This document shows, in pieces, positions 48,073 to 58,760 of a stretch of 64,000 nucleotides of DNA. How positions within the stretch are numbered: position 1 is the first letter of the stretch; every line of letters starts with the position of its first letter. The stretch is from Icerya purchasi (taxonomy: Eukaryota > Arthropoda > Insecta > Hemiptera > Monophlebidae). The notes under the pieces were generated by a model that did not search any database, was not told the DNA's origin, and saw only the letters and a list, made by a program, of their open reading frames with translations. The position numbers and the translations under genes are program-made. The DNA lies in the NCBI GenBank assembly GCA_039619475.1, contig CM077115.1, forward strand, positions 301,011,756 through 301,075,755, given 5' to 3'.

Positions 48073-50620
48073 TTCTTTTTTTTTTTTTTTTTTTTTTTTT
48101 TGTGGTGCCGTGTACTGCTACTGTGGCCAAAGACAACAAATATTAAGATATGATTAAATTAAGCTATAGATATTATTTTGTTTGAGGAAAGATAGTGTTT
48201 TTCTGATCTCATGGGGATCATCGGATAAGGCAGTTTGGATAGTAGTATGGGGATAGATTGAATGTTGGGCGCAGTCGGAAAGGATATGCTCTATTGTTAA
48301 AGGACCTTGGCCACAGTATTGGCAGAGTGGAGCGTCGGCACGATCCAAAAGGTGCTTGTGCGTTAGTGCTGTATGACCGATGCGCAGTCTTGTTAATACA
48401 ACGTCGTCACGTCTTGATGCCATGATGATGTTCCAAGGCGCAGTAGTAGGCTTGACTCTTCTCAGCTTATTTTCAAGCGACAATTCTTCCCAGGAACGGC
48501 TCCATTGTAGCTGAAACTGGGTTTTCGTAACTTTGTAAAGATCCTTCCTTGGGACTGTAACCGATAATAATGTGGATTTCCCTATTGCTTGTTTCGCAGC
48601 TAAGTCGGCTGTGGTGTTTCCACTTATCTTTGAATGTCCTGGTAGCCAACATATTACTATGTTCATAGTCGAGCTAATACCCAAGTAATGTATCTGTTGA
48701 ACAATCGGGTTTTTCAGGGTAGCATGCCATTCATTAATCGCATTGACGGTCTGTAATGAGTCTGTGAATACGATAATACGATCATAATTCTGATCTATGG
48801 CGGATTCGATGGCTAATTTGATCGCAATTAATTCGGCCGACATTACCGACAATTCCATTGGAAGCGCATAGCTGATGATTTGCTGGCGATGTATAAAGGA
48901 ACATCCAGTACCTTCGATATTTTTTGCAGCATCTGTGTAATACTCTTTATATGCACTGTATTCTTTCAATGCGTTCGTATATGACAAGAGTATGTCAGAT
49001 TTTGAGCTGTTGGTCAACACTACGTTGCACCGTATTTCCGAATTATGTGTTGGTGGAAGAGCGGAAATTCTTTTATGAAGGATATTGTTCGGTACATTAA
49101 TATTTCTGGTGTCAGCAGCAAAATATGCGCGATTGTTTAGAAGTTCTGCTAAATGACTAGAACGGTACGAGACCTCAGGCGTCAGTAGAACATCAGGGAT
49201 ATTATTTGTACTTCTTAGGTAAATTAAAAACTTCACCGCTAAATAATCTCGACGAACGTTTAAAGGCCATTCGTTGGCTTCGCATAATATGCTGCTTATT
49301 GGACTAGTGCGAAATGCACCGATCGCCAGTCTGATGGCGGTGTGGTGTATCGAGTCCAACGAGCACAGTGTCGATTTGCAAGCTGAGCCGTAAATGGGTG
49401 CTGCGTAGTCTAGGCGAGGTCTAATAATAGTACGATATATTTTGAGTAATGTGTGTCTGTCTGAACCGAATGTTGTGTGGGATAGTTTCTTCAACAGGTT
49501 TAAGTTTTTTAAGCAGGACTGTTTTAATTGATTTACATGTTGTTTCCATGATAAGGTTTGATCAAACAACAAGCCGAGATATTTAACAGTCGGAGATTTT
49601 GGTATTCTTGTGCTTTGTAATGATAGTGATAGCGATTTTTGACATGTCCGTAATCTGCAGAAATGGATGCAAGTTGTTTTCGCGGCTGAAAACTCTGGTC
49701 CATTTTGTGAAGCCTATCTTTGGGCTTCGTTTACTGACCTTTGCAGTAGTGCAGCTCCTGCTTCTACATTTTTGCAACCGATGAATATGGTGAAATCATC
49801 AGCAAACAGCGCCGAAGATATTAGTGGATGGATGATGGATACTAGATCGTTTATCGCGGTGATGAACAATGTGGGACTAAGGACGGAGCCCTGTGGGACG
49901 CCATTGTCCAACGTTTTTTCCGATGAAAGCATGGAGCCAATTCGAACGCGAAAGACACGAGACGATAAGAAGTTTTTGATGAAGTACATTATATTTCCTC
50001 GGAATCCCCACTTGTATAGCATGGTAAGCGATTTCTCTTTCCATATTCTATCGAATGCCTTTGTTATATCAAAAAATACTGAAAGTGTGTGCATTCGTTT
50101 GTTGAAATTTTTTAAAATTTCTGACTGTAGGTAGAATAACTGATCTATGGTTGAACGCGATGGACGGAAACCACACTGTGTTGTTGATATAAGATTTCTG
50201 TTTTCTAATTCCCATAGTAATCGTCGATTTACTATTTTTTCGAATACTTTACATAGTACGGATGTCAGTGAAATCGGTCGATAGTTGTCTAGTTTCAGTG
50301 GGTTTTTATTTGCTTTATGTATGGGAACTATAATAGCTTCTCTCCATTGCTGAGGAAAAGATTGATTAGTCCATACGTGGTTGTATATCAGCATGAGTTT
50401 GTTAATTATTGATTCTGGGGCGTGTTTCAAGAACAAAATGTGAAATCTGTCGGCGCCACAAGCAGATATTTTCGTCCCCTGGATGGCATTTTGGATTTCG
50501 TGTAAACTTATGGGTGTATTATATGTTTCTGAATTTGATGAGCTGAGGTCAAGTTGTTCGTTTGCTAAACGTTGTTTGTTTGCTAGTGATGTGGGTGTCA
50601 ACTGATTATTACTTGATATA

Positions 50621-51939
50621 CACCCTGTCAAGAAAGTATCGGGAATTGTTAAATAAAACGAACAATTTTTAATTTTCATCCAAATTTATTTTGTCACCTT
50701 CAAAATAACATCCATTCGAAGCGATGCACATATGCCAACGCTTTTTCCACTCGGCAAAGCACTTCTGATAGGCGGTTTCCGGGATGGCCTTTAGCTCTCG
50801 CGTCGCATTCGTCTTGATGTCATCAATCGATTCGAAGCGCATTCCCCGTAGCGGAAATTTGAGTTTTGAGAATAGGAAGAAGTCGCAGGGTGCTAAATCT
50901 GGTGAATACGGCGGTTGTTCGATGATATTTACCGAGTGTTTGGCCAAAAACTCATTCACAATTATGGCTTTGTGAGACGGCGCATTATCGTGATGGAGAA
51001 TCCAAGAATTGTCGACCCACAAATCGTTACGTTTACGACGGATAGCCTCTCTCAAACGTCTCAAAACACTTAAGTAAAACTCTTTGGTGACTGTCTGTCC
51101 GGCTGGCACATATTCATAGTGTACCACGCCTCGAATATCGAAGAAAACAATCAACATGATCTTCACTTTCGATCGGCTTTGGCGAGGTTTTTTCGGCTTT
51201 GGCGCGCCAATTGGCCGCCATTCGGACGATTGCTGGTTCGTAAGCGTGTCGTACTCGTACACCCATGTCTCGTCACCAGTAATTATCTTTTCCAAGAAGG
51301 TAGGATCCAAATTGGCTCGATCCAGCATGTCTGCAGCTACCTGTTCTCGGTACTTTTTTTGAAAGAAATTCAGGTCTTTCGGAACAAGCCGAGCCGCAAC
51401 GCGTTGCATACCCAATTTTTCGTGCACAATCGTACGTACGCTCTCGTGTGACATGCCCAATCCATGAGCCATCTCTCTCAAGCTCACATGACAATTTTCA
51501 GCAACGATTTCCTTGATTTTATCGACGTTATCATCGGTCACACTCGTTGAAGGCCGTCCAGAGCGAGGCATGTCTTCGACCGTCTCCCGACCATCCTTGA
51601 ACGCTCTGTACCACTCGTAAACCCGCGTTTTTGATAAAGCAGATTCACCAAAAGCCTTCTGTAACATTTTCAGTGTATCGGCACAAGAAATTTCGTTCGA
51701 AACACAGAATTTAACACAAGTACGTTGTTCAATATTTTCACTCATTGTAAAACTTCGACAAAACACTTCAAGGTCGACTGATTTTAACAGCTGCTGTAAA
51801 CACACTGGTTGACAGATCGCGCTAAAAATAGGCATCATAATACAAAACAGTTGTACCAACCTGGAAAAAAAAAATTATCTGCCTAGCTATTACCCGGGAG
51901 ATTTAAATTGACAATTCCCGATACTTTCTTGACAGGGTG
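50621..51939 (-). mobile_element. mariner transposon 1 (1,319 bp, perfect inverted repeats)
   Basis: The outer 29 bases at each end (50621-50649 and 51911-51939) are perfect inverted complements, beginning CACCCTGTCAAGAAAGTATC. TA precedes the left end (50619-50620). The right end is followed by AT, which fits a TA duplication that lost its T. With that T restored in reading, the host LINE frame is continuous across the site. The element contains one uninterrupted transposase frame on the minus strand. Confidence 0.93.
50669..51745 (-). CDS. mariner transposase, intact frame (358 aa)
   Basis: Cut-and-paste transposase of the Tc1/mariner superfamily, acting in the nucleus on its own inverted repeats. 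I chose the ATG at 51743-51745 (MSENIEQRTCVKFCVSNEIS) because it aligns with mariner N-termini. The frame is open 38 codons further upstream, but that stretch is non-homologous. An N-terminal helix-turn-helix pair is followed by SKTRVYEWYRAFKDGRE, DMPRSGRPSTS and a WRPIGAPKPKKPRQS linker. The catalytic D,D34D triad is complete: TGDETWVYEY, HHDNAPSH, YSPDLAPCDFFLFSKLK, with exactly 34 residues between the last two Asp. Length is slightly above the usual 345. With perfect ends this copy could be active or was recently so; that is an inference. Confidence 0.92.
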   Translation of the reverse strand: MSENIEQRTCVKFCVSNEISCADTLKMLQKAFGESALSKTRVYEWYRAFKDGRETVEDMPRSGRPSTSVTDDNVDKIKEIVAENCHVSLREMAHGLGMSHESVRTIVHEKLGMQRVAARLVPKDLNFFQKKYREQVAADMLDRANLDPTFLEKIITGDETWVYEYDTLTNQQSSEWRPIGAPKPKKPRQSRSKVKIMLIVFFDIRGVVHYEYVPAGQTVTKEFYLSVLRRLREAIRRKRNDLWVDNSWILHHDNAPSHKAIIVNEFLAKHSVNIIEQPPYSPDLAPCDFFLFSKLKFPLRGMRFESIDDIKTNATRELKAIPETAYQKCFAEWKKRWHMCIASNGCYFEGDKINLDEN

Positions 51940-53154
51940 ATTTGCAAAAAACGATGCGAATTCTTCTACAATTTGTCCTGGGTCTGTATATAACTGATTA
52001 TTTCTTGAAATCGCTGTAGGGATTGGTAGGTCAACGTGTTTATATAACGCTCGTATTTTCTTCCATAACTGATGAATCGGTGTTTTGTAAGTTAGTGTTG
52101 ACGTGTATTCGTTCCAAGATCTCCTTTTTTCTTGTTTCAGTATCCATCTTGTTGTTGTTCGAGCCTGTTGAAAAGCTGTATAGTTTTCCAGTGTAGAGAA
52201 TCTTTTCAGAAATTTTAATCTCTTTCTTCTCTCCCTTATTGCTCGCGAGCACTTTTCTGACCACCACGGTACTAGAACTTTGTTTGTGGATAACAGCCTG
52301 TTTCTCGGGATTGATATTTCGGAACATTTTAGAATTCCGTTGGTAAATGAGCGAACCATTGTATCCGTGTTACTGTCATCAATGTCTACCTCGGTCTGAC
52401 ATAGCTGCTGGAACATTTCCCAATTTGCTTTTTTGAAGTTCAGGGCTGGCCGTCTTATATGTGAGGCCATGTTTGCTTTCATGTTTATGATTTGTGGAAA
52501 GTGATCACTGCCGCCCATGTCTTCATGATGATGAACCTCAATGAGATGGGCAATCTGACTAGAACTTAACGTAAAATCAATTGTGCTCCACGTTCTGTAC
52601 GTGGTACTGTAATGCGTAGGTTCGCTTGTATTATGGACGGAAAGGTTATATTGCTCTATTATGCGAGTTAATAGTTTCCCTCTACTATCAGTTTTGTTGC
52701 TACCTAGAATCTCATCATGCGAATTGAAGTCACCGGTGAATATGAACGGTGTTGGGAGATTATTTATTATTGATGTGTAGGTACTTTCTTCTATTTTTGT
52801 GTACTGAGGAATATAGATAGTACATATTGAGACGGGAGGTGTTATATTAATGCGTATTGCTAGTGTTTGAATGTGGTCAATGTTGAGTTTTATTTTCGTG
52901 TATGTAATATCTTTCCGTATGGCTATAAAAACGCCGCCATGCGCTTTTGGTTGAGCATTTAGACTTTTACATATTATATTATACGAAGGTAAAGTTAATG
53001 TTTGATGCGGCTGAAGATGTGATTCTTGTATGCATATAATAGATGGATTATATGTAGCTATTAAAACTTGCGAGTTCTTCAAGATGCCTGAAAACCCCAT
53101 TACAGTTCCAGCTTATTATTTTTGTATCTCGTTGAGTAGCATTCATTATTCTGG

Positions 53155-54753
53155 TTAATCTTCTTGTTGGGAGGAAGGATAGTCAGAAATTTCTTTGTCC
53201 GTGTTATTACATTTTTGTAATTTTTTGATTATTTTTGTAAATCTTGCTTTCATATATTTTTGTTCAAGTGACGGTTTAAGTAGCTGTAGTATGGTAACTA
53301 ATTCGGACACATTTATGTCCAATATTTGTGCCACTTGGGATGGATTTAATGACTGTTTTGTTCCTTCGAGAAACTGAATGAATTTATCGAATGACAGTTC
53401 ATTTCCATCAGATGTTGTAGAAAAGTATTTTTTCAGCGAAGATAATTGCTGATGTATTGTTGATGTAGTTTCTGAGATGTCAGCGGTTTTTATATTCAAA
53501 TGAGGCAATGGCGGTGTTTTAAAGTGATTTATTTCTGATTCTGAGTCCGATGAGGAGCTTAATAAATCATCTGTTTCCATTTTTCCTTTACTTTGATCAA
53601 ACATAGTGGACGTTTGTTGGGATGGACTTGTAGTTTTCTTTTTCCGTCTCTTTTTTTGCTGTTTTGGTTTGTCTACTATCTCTGTTTCGGCGATAGTTTT
53701 GGTTGTCTTTGATGATGCTTCTGAACGTGATCGTTTTAAATTATCCTTCAGATTTGATGAATTCGTGATTAAATGGGAAGTGTCATGTATTTCGTCCGAC
53801 TCCTCTAAGACTTTGGTTTCTGGGTTGTTTATGGGGATTTGTTCTTTTTTCGTGGTGGACGGTTCTGCGGTTGATATATTTGTTATTATGGGTGTTTCAT
53901 TGATATTCGTACAGTTTTCGGCTTTATGATGTTTTGCTTTGCATATAAAGCATATGGGGTCATCTGTGTTTATAAAAATCCTGTGATCATGGTTACGATA
54001 GTTTAGTAAAAAATTTGTAGGAATGTTAACTTCGTCGAAATTGGAAATGTAAACTTGTCTCCGCCAACTAATTATGTGTCCGAATTCGGTATCAGTTGGG
54101 TCTATTCTTAAAATGGAAATAGGTGAAGCGAGTGTAAGCCCTAACTGTTGTATTAGGTATTTTCCAATTTCAGAGTTTGGAATAGTTGCTGATACGTTTG
54201 AAAGAATAATCTTCGTTTCTGGACTTCGCAGACGTCTTGCTTTAATTTGTCGTTGTGAGATTTCTATGGAGGCACCTGCTGACATAAAGCTATCTACAAT
54301 CTGTATATTTTTGAGAAATATTAAAACACGGTTTTGACTAATGCGTGATCCGGCTATGATGTTCGATGCGGTTCCTATTTTTTGTTTTAAAGCGATAAAA
54401 TAGTCCTTTCAGGGGGTGTCCGGTATGTAGGGAAAAAATTATTCCTTGTTCATCGGATGGGTGTTCGAAACTTGTTAGCGGAATGATCTTGTTGTTATTA
54501 TTTTTTTTTTTTTCATCAAGTGAGCGAAAGAATTATTTGGTACGGCGTGATTCGCATTAGAAATTAAAGAATTATTACCTGCAGCGACGGCAGTATAGTT
54601 ACTTGTTTGTAAAGTTGATGTTTCCTGATAAGAAGGTAAGCCTTTTGTGACGACGGTAGATAACGGCGGAAATTCATCTGGTTTGATTATATTCGACGTT
54701 TGTTCCGTTGGTCGATGGTTATATTCGTTATCTTCATCGTCGATGTTGTCCAT
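53155..54753 (-). pseudogene. LINE ORF1 (Gag-like, RRM-like fold and CCHC zinc knuckle), frameshifted
   Basis: The start MDNIDDEDNEYNH at 54753 is followed by FPPLSTVVTKG; the first frame stops near 54475 after a long A run (about 54502-54513) that probably caused slippage. Reading resumes in another frame with ASNIIAGSRISQNRVLIFLK, then from 54285 SPETKIILSNVSATIP, RIDPTDTEFGHIISWRRQVY and the zinc knuckle CFICKAKHHKAENC (C-x2-C-x4-H-x4-C). A Ser/Lys-rich C-terminal half follows, with a basic run KPKQQKKRRKKKT near 53640. ORF1 proteins of this type bind element RNA and nucleic acid. At least two frameshifts disable it. The stop at 53155-53157 lies 8 bases before the ORF2 ATG. Confidence 0.85.
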
Positions 54754-54874
54754 CTTCCTCGGTGAAGGGGAAGAGGCCGAAATTTATATGATTACGTTAA
54801 ACTTAAACTCTAATTGTACTCGTATGATGAAAGAGAACACAGAAATAGACTTCTTGACTAAACTCTTTATACAC

Positions 54875-54886
54875 ACGATCCATTTT
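54875..54886. repeat. LINE target-site duplication, right (ACGATCCATTTT)
   Basis: Exact copy of 48061-48072, marking the 5' end of the full-length LINE at 54874. Confidence 0.85.
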
Positions 54887-55200
54887 ATTTAGGTGTGGAA
54901 ACCTGGGTTTGCTTGGGGATAAGTAACAGGCAATGAATATATCATTTTTAATTGTCATAATATTATTGCGATTTAGCAGTGTAATCTATGTTGGATACTG
55001 CTTTTAATGGTAGGTGCTATTCTATTATTATAGAATACTATGAATTGATTAGAGATAGAGGGAGCACCTTTGTATAGATATGGTTCAGCAATTACCCCCC
55101 AAGGTCACTGTTAGAATCTAGAATGCCCCGTAATAAAAAGGAGCTGACAAACGTAGCAGTTATCTACGTTTAAATAATTTCATTTAATATCCAAAGTCTG
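54887..55200 (-). mobile_element. Old R1/I-like LINE, endonuclease N-terminal part
   Basis: Minus reading yields VIAEPYLYKGAPSISNQF-type residues (about 55100-55040), the SEPY block of R1-type endonucleases. DIFIACYLSPSKPRFPHLNK and MDR follow, running up to the insertion point. After skipping the inserted LINE, the frame continues at 48060 towards VLVGDFN, the next endonuclease motif. The reading is damaged by stops and shifts. The ORF1 region upstream is not recognisable. Confidence 0.62.
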
Positions 55201-56479
55201 CCCTGGACCTTAGATTTTCGGCCGCTTTGGTGAAGTAAGGGCAATTTTTGTTAGAAGTGGAAAAGGTCAATGCTACCTATGCACCTACTTACTACAGAAG
55301 AATCAGATGGATTATTGTATATGTCTGTAAAATGACAATATTTACAAATGTTGTGGTATAAACAGTTTACTCATGTGTGTCCTCCTTGTGCTTATTAGTT
55401 GCATCAATTAGAGACACTCCGTTGTGGAATATAGCATTAACTAAAAAAAATGAGCCACACTTTTTGTGCCATGGTCACAAGTCTTTTGATTTGTCATGTA
55501 CGCAATGGCCATTGTCACAAAAAAAAAACGAGAAAACCCCTCTCATTGTACGACCACAGAAACTGCAATACGCAGCACGCCGAAACTCACCTACCGGCGC
55601 TTGCGGCTCTTCTGGAAGAGTCTCGAATTTCATTTCTAACTCTTTGTGAAACGATCATCATTTTCATCGGGACGCGAAAAATATTAAGAATGACATTGTT
55701 TCATATTAATAATCGTAATAATATCGTGAAGTGAAACGATCTCTTTGATTTTATTGATTTACGATCGAATTTTACAATCATTTAATTACACACGAACAAC
55801 AACAACAAGTTCGATGAATTTATAGATATATTCGGTAAACTGTATAATGGCGGAGCAGATTAAGTTACAAAAAAGGATAAATATTACACTTATACGAGCG
55901 TACAGCTTTATCTGACACATTGTACAGTATCGTATACATAAGACATATCTATGCTAAAAAGGTTTCAGAATACTTTAATAAAATTTCAGAATTGATTGAA
56001 TCTTTATAAAAAAAACGGTAAGTTATTTACATCGTCACTGGTCACTATCGGTATAACGCGATTTTAATTTAAAATCCGGACATTTACTATTAAAAGTAAC
56101 ATTAGTAAATCTCGCACGCCGCTTTTGAAATATTAAAGATTAAACCATTTTAAAAAATTACAGGTTTCGATATTAATCAGTTTCGAGGAATACTATATCA
56201 AATAATTAGAGACTGGTCGATATTTTTCACATATTTCGGATATAATACACAGTAGACGCCGAATTTTTTCACTTTATTACGGGACGCGTCTTATTTGATG
56301 CACATTTCCACAAATTTATCACTCTGATAATTCCCCGTAATTTTTGGTATGTTTAGGAGGAGGTATGCTGCAAATTTGTAATCGCCGGAGTAATAATCGA
56401 TTTCGTAACTATAAAACAACTACTAGCAGATGTTTATCGTAAAGAATTTAAATAATAATAATAATAATAAATTTAATCA
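55201..56479. other. No gene supported; Cys-rich minus-strand frame at about 55375-55640
   Basis: A minus frame reads RRAAYCSFCGR, FFCDNGHCVHDKSKDL and, after a stop, HKKCGS. The spacing of Cys and His recalls the C-terminal cysteine-rich domain of piggyBac transposases, but similarity is too weak to assign. The remainder is AT-rich. Confidence 0.3.
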
Positions 56480-57210
56480 AGCGGGAATATATTATATAAA
56501 AATTTGTAAAACATGTCAAAAAATCAATATATATATCGGACAAACCTGGGAAAACTTTAAAATAACAGATAAAGAACATACACATATGCAATAAAATATG
56601 GTTATATAGATAAGTCCATCACAGATGAACGTACACTATTAATAGTAAACCCTACATTAACTTTCAACATTAATACAGACTTACAAATTTTAAAATACAT
56701 CATTAATTATAAACTATTATTAAATTTTACCGAGAACTATTGTATAAGAAAAATTGAAAAACAATTGCATTAACCATAATTATCCTAATACAGATAATCA
56801 CTCAATGTTTAAATTTTAAATTAGAACAATATTTTATTTATTATAATTAACAACCCCGTTTGTTTCCTTATATGTAAATGTGATTCGATTTAAATTTTTA
56901 TACCGGTTCCTTATTGTGTTATTTTAGTTTGTTCATTTGCGATTTTATTTTTCGATTTTAATTTCTATTCTTTTAACTACTTCTACAAATCTTTTGTAAA
57001 GTTTGCTTGAATTTTTAAATTAAAATTTTTAAAAGTCACTACTTTTTCGTAATTTTTGTATCACTTTTATTTAATCGTGCAATAATTGACTTTTATTATC
57101 GACTTAAATCCGCTATTTATACTCAGTCATTGTGTCTTTATTAAATTTATATCTTATAATAACTCCCGCGATCGGAAGCTTTGTCTTCGAAACGCGTTGG
57201 GTAAATAAAT
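56480..57210 (+). mobile_element. Penelope-like element remnant with GIY-YIG endonuclease
   Basis: The plus frame near 56490-56600 reads YYIKICKTCQK, then IYIGQTWENFKITDKEHTHM, a decayed GIY-YIG endonuclease core with its CxxC pair and IYIGQT motif. The next 560 bases are AT-rich. The element ends at 57162-57210 with CCCGCGATCGGAAG, CTTTGT, CTTCGAAACGCGTTGGG. This folds into an outer stem (CCCGCG with CGC-GTT-GGG) and an inner stem (GGAAG with CTTC) followed by GAAAC, the layout of a degenerate hammerhead-type hairpin. No RT domain is recognisable. Confidence 0.65.
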
Positions 57211-57462
57211 AATTGTTTATAGTGGTGTGCTTTTGCTTTTACTTATTATATGTTTAATTAATACCTTAAAGAACGACAAATAACACATAAACACATGTTT
57301 TTTAATAATCAGTTAAAATGGATTTAATTTGATACAGAAAGCTTAACTGAGGATGAGTTACATTAATTTCATTGCTAGCTACTCAGTGTTTTTTTGTAAT
57401 GGAGCGAACATATCTGTAAAATAATAGAGAAAATTTTAATAGAGTTATTAAACAGTTTAATA

Positions 57463-58758
57463 CGAGGGTGGTTCAAATATAAACCGGAATTTTTAAATAA
57501 ACGCGCGAAAAATTTATTGCGGAAAAAGTGGTTGCACTGGCAGTTAGACCGGTTTGTTATGTAGAGCAATTAGAACCGCGTAACGTCACTTTTTAGTGTA
57601 GTTAGAGCCATGAGTGAAAAAGAAGTACCAGTGTCGTCTGTTGCGCAACGCATCATTATTCGTTTTTTAGTCAAAGACGACGTAAAATCCGTGGAAATTT
57701 ACCGAAAATTACGCGAACAGTTGGGGATGCGTGTCTCTCCAAAACTCAAGTGTACGAGTGGTGTTCCGCGTTTCGAAAAGGACGTGAAGTGGTGTTAAAC
57801 ATACCACATGCGCGGCGCCCAAAAACCAGCATTACAGATGAACACGTCAAAGCCATCGAACAACTCATTTTGGCTGACCGACGCGTCCGTGTACGCGATA
57901 TGACCGACGAATTGGGCATCAGCATAGGTAGTATTGAGACAATAATTCATGATCGGCTAGGTTATCGCATAATTGCAGCCAGATGGGTGCCAAGACTTCT
58001 GAATTTTGAACAGAAATTCACTCGTTGGGAAGTTTGTACGCGTCTCCTGCAGCGGTATGAAGAGGAAGGAGAGAATTTATTGCGGCGAATATTCACCACG
58101 GACGAAACTTGGGTACACTACTATACGCCGGAGAGTAAACGCTCGTCTATGGAGTGGCGGAAGAAAAAAGAGGGAGCGCCAGTCAAAGCGAAGGTTACAC
58201 AGTCAGCTGGGAAGGTGTTGCGTACCGTGTTTTGGGACATGAAAGGAGTGATCGCAGTCGATTTCCTAACTGAACAACGTACTGTGACGGCGCAGTATTA
58301 CAGTAACCTCCTAAAAAACACAGTCAAACCGGCCTATCGAACAAAAAGGCGCGAAATTCCGATCCGTAGTGCGATACTGCTTCAAGACAACGCCAGGCCA
58401 CATACCGCTCGGCTCACGATGGAGACATTGGCCGAATTGGGCTGGGAAACACTTGAACATCATCCTTACAGTCCAGATTTGTCGCCTTGTGATTATTATT
58501 TGTTTGGCCCGTTGAAAGAAGCACTTGGTGGACAACGTTTCGACAGCAATGATGAGGTGGAATCGTTCGTGCGCAAATGGCTATGTGACAAGCCGCGAGA
58601 TTTTTACGAAAAAGGAATAAAAAAATTGCCGGAGAGGTGGAAAAAGTGCGTAGCGTGCGAGGGTGGTTGTTTCGAAAAATTGTAAAAAATATGAGCACTG
58701 GAAGTATAAAATAAAAATTTTTATGACGAAATTCCGGTTTATATTTGAACCACCCTCG
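57463..58758 (+). mobile_element. mariner transposon 2 (1,296 bp, perfect inverted repeats)
   Basis: The outer 30 bases (57463-57492 and 58729-58758), starting CGAGGGTGGTTCAAATATAA, are exact inverted complements. TA target duplications lie at 57461-57462 and 58759-58760. The element carries a transposase gene on the plus strand with one frameshift. Its termini and protein differ clearly from mariner 1, so it belongs to another mariner subfamily. Confidence 0.95.
57610..58685 (+). pseudogene. mariner transposase with a single frameshift
   Basis: ATG at 57610 begins MSEKEVPVSSVAQRIIIRFL. One extra base near 57735, in the run CTCTCC just before AAAACTC, breaks the frame. Reading then continues open from 57750 with YEWCSAFRKGREVV, ARRPKTSITDEHVKAIEQL and GSIETIIHDRLGYRI to 58685. 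Catalytic motifs: FTTDETWVHYYTPESK, LLQDNARPHTARL and HPYSPDLSPCDYYLFGPLK, again with 34 residues between the last two Asp. The C-terminus is intact (WKKCVACEGGCFEKL). Total length without the extra base is about 358 codons. Apart from the shift it looks complete, so inactivation is recent or could be a sequencing error. Confidence 0.93.
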
Positions 58759-58760
58759 TA

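Larger units (their letters stand above)
48154..53146 (-). pseudogene. LINE ORF2 polyprotein (endonuclease-RT-RNase H), interrupted
   Basis: ATG at 53144-53146 gives ISWNCNG; an extra G in the run at 53095-53098 shifts the frame. Endonuclease 53100-51940: ICIQESHL (Glu), FIFTGDFNSHDEILGS, GGSDHFP (Asp/His). After the mariner, RT 50619-49717: PQQWREAIIVPIHKA, YRPISLTSVLCKVFEK, FFDITKAFDRIW (first catalytic Asp), GVPQGSVLSPTLF and ALFADDFTIF (catalytic pair). A TAG stop lies at 49714-49716. Then VKYLGLLFDQTLSW and RNase H: YTDAAKNIEGTG, ELIAIKLAI, FTDSLQTV, CWLPGHSKISGNTTADLAAK. The tail has LTRLRIGHTALTHKHLL and C-x2-C...H...C. All catalytic motifs are preserved. The protein would be about 1.2 thousand residues, close to full length for this class. 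Confidence 0.88.
48073..54874 (-). mobile_element. Full-length I/jockey-like non-LTR retrotransposon with nested mariner
   Basis: Bounded by a 12-base direct repeat (48061-48072 and 54875-54886). The 3' A tail appears as a T run at about 48076-48101. Order on the minus strand: a roughly 120-base 5' UTR, ORF1 (54753-53155, RRM-like/zinc-knuckle Gag), 8 bases, then ORF2 (53146-48154, endonuclease, RT, RNase H, C-terminal Cys/His). A 1,319-base mariner sits between the endonuclease linker and RT. Without it the element is about 5.5 kb. Few lesions: frameshifts in ORF1, one extra G near the ORF2 start, one in-frame stop. It is among the youngest LINE copies in the window. Confidence 0.88.

Noticed and set aside
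51156..51451. Plus-strand frames antisense to the mariner transposase
   Set aside because: Shadows of the real minus-strand transposase gene.
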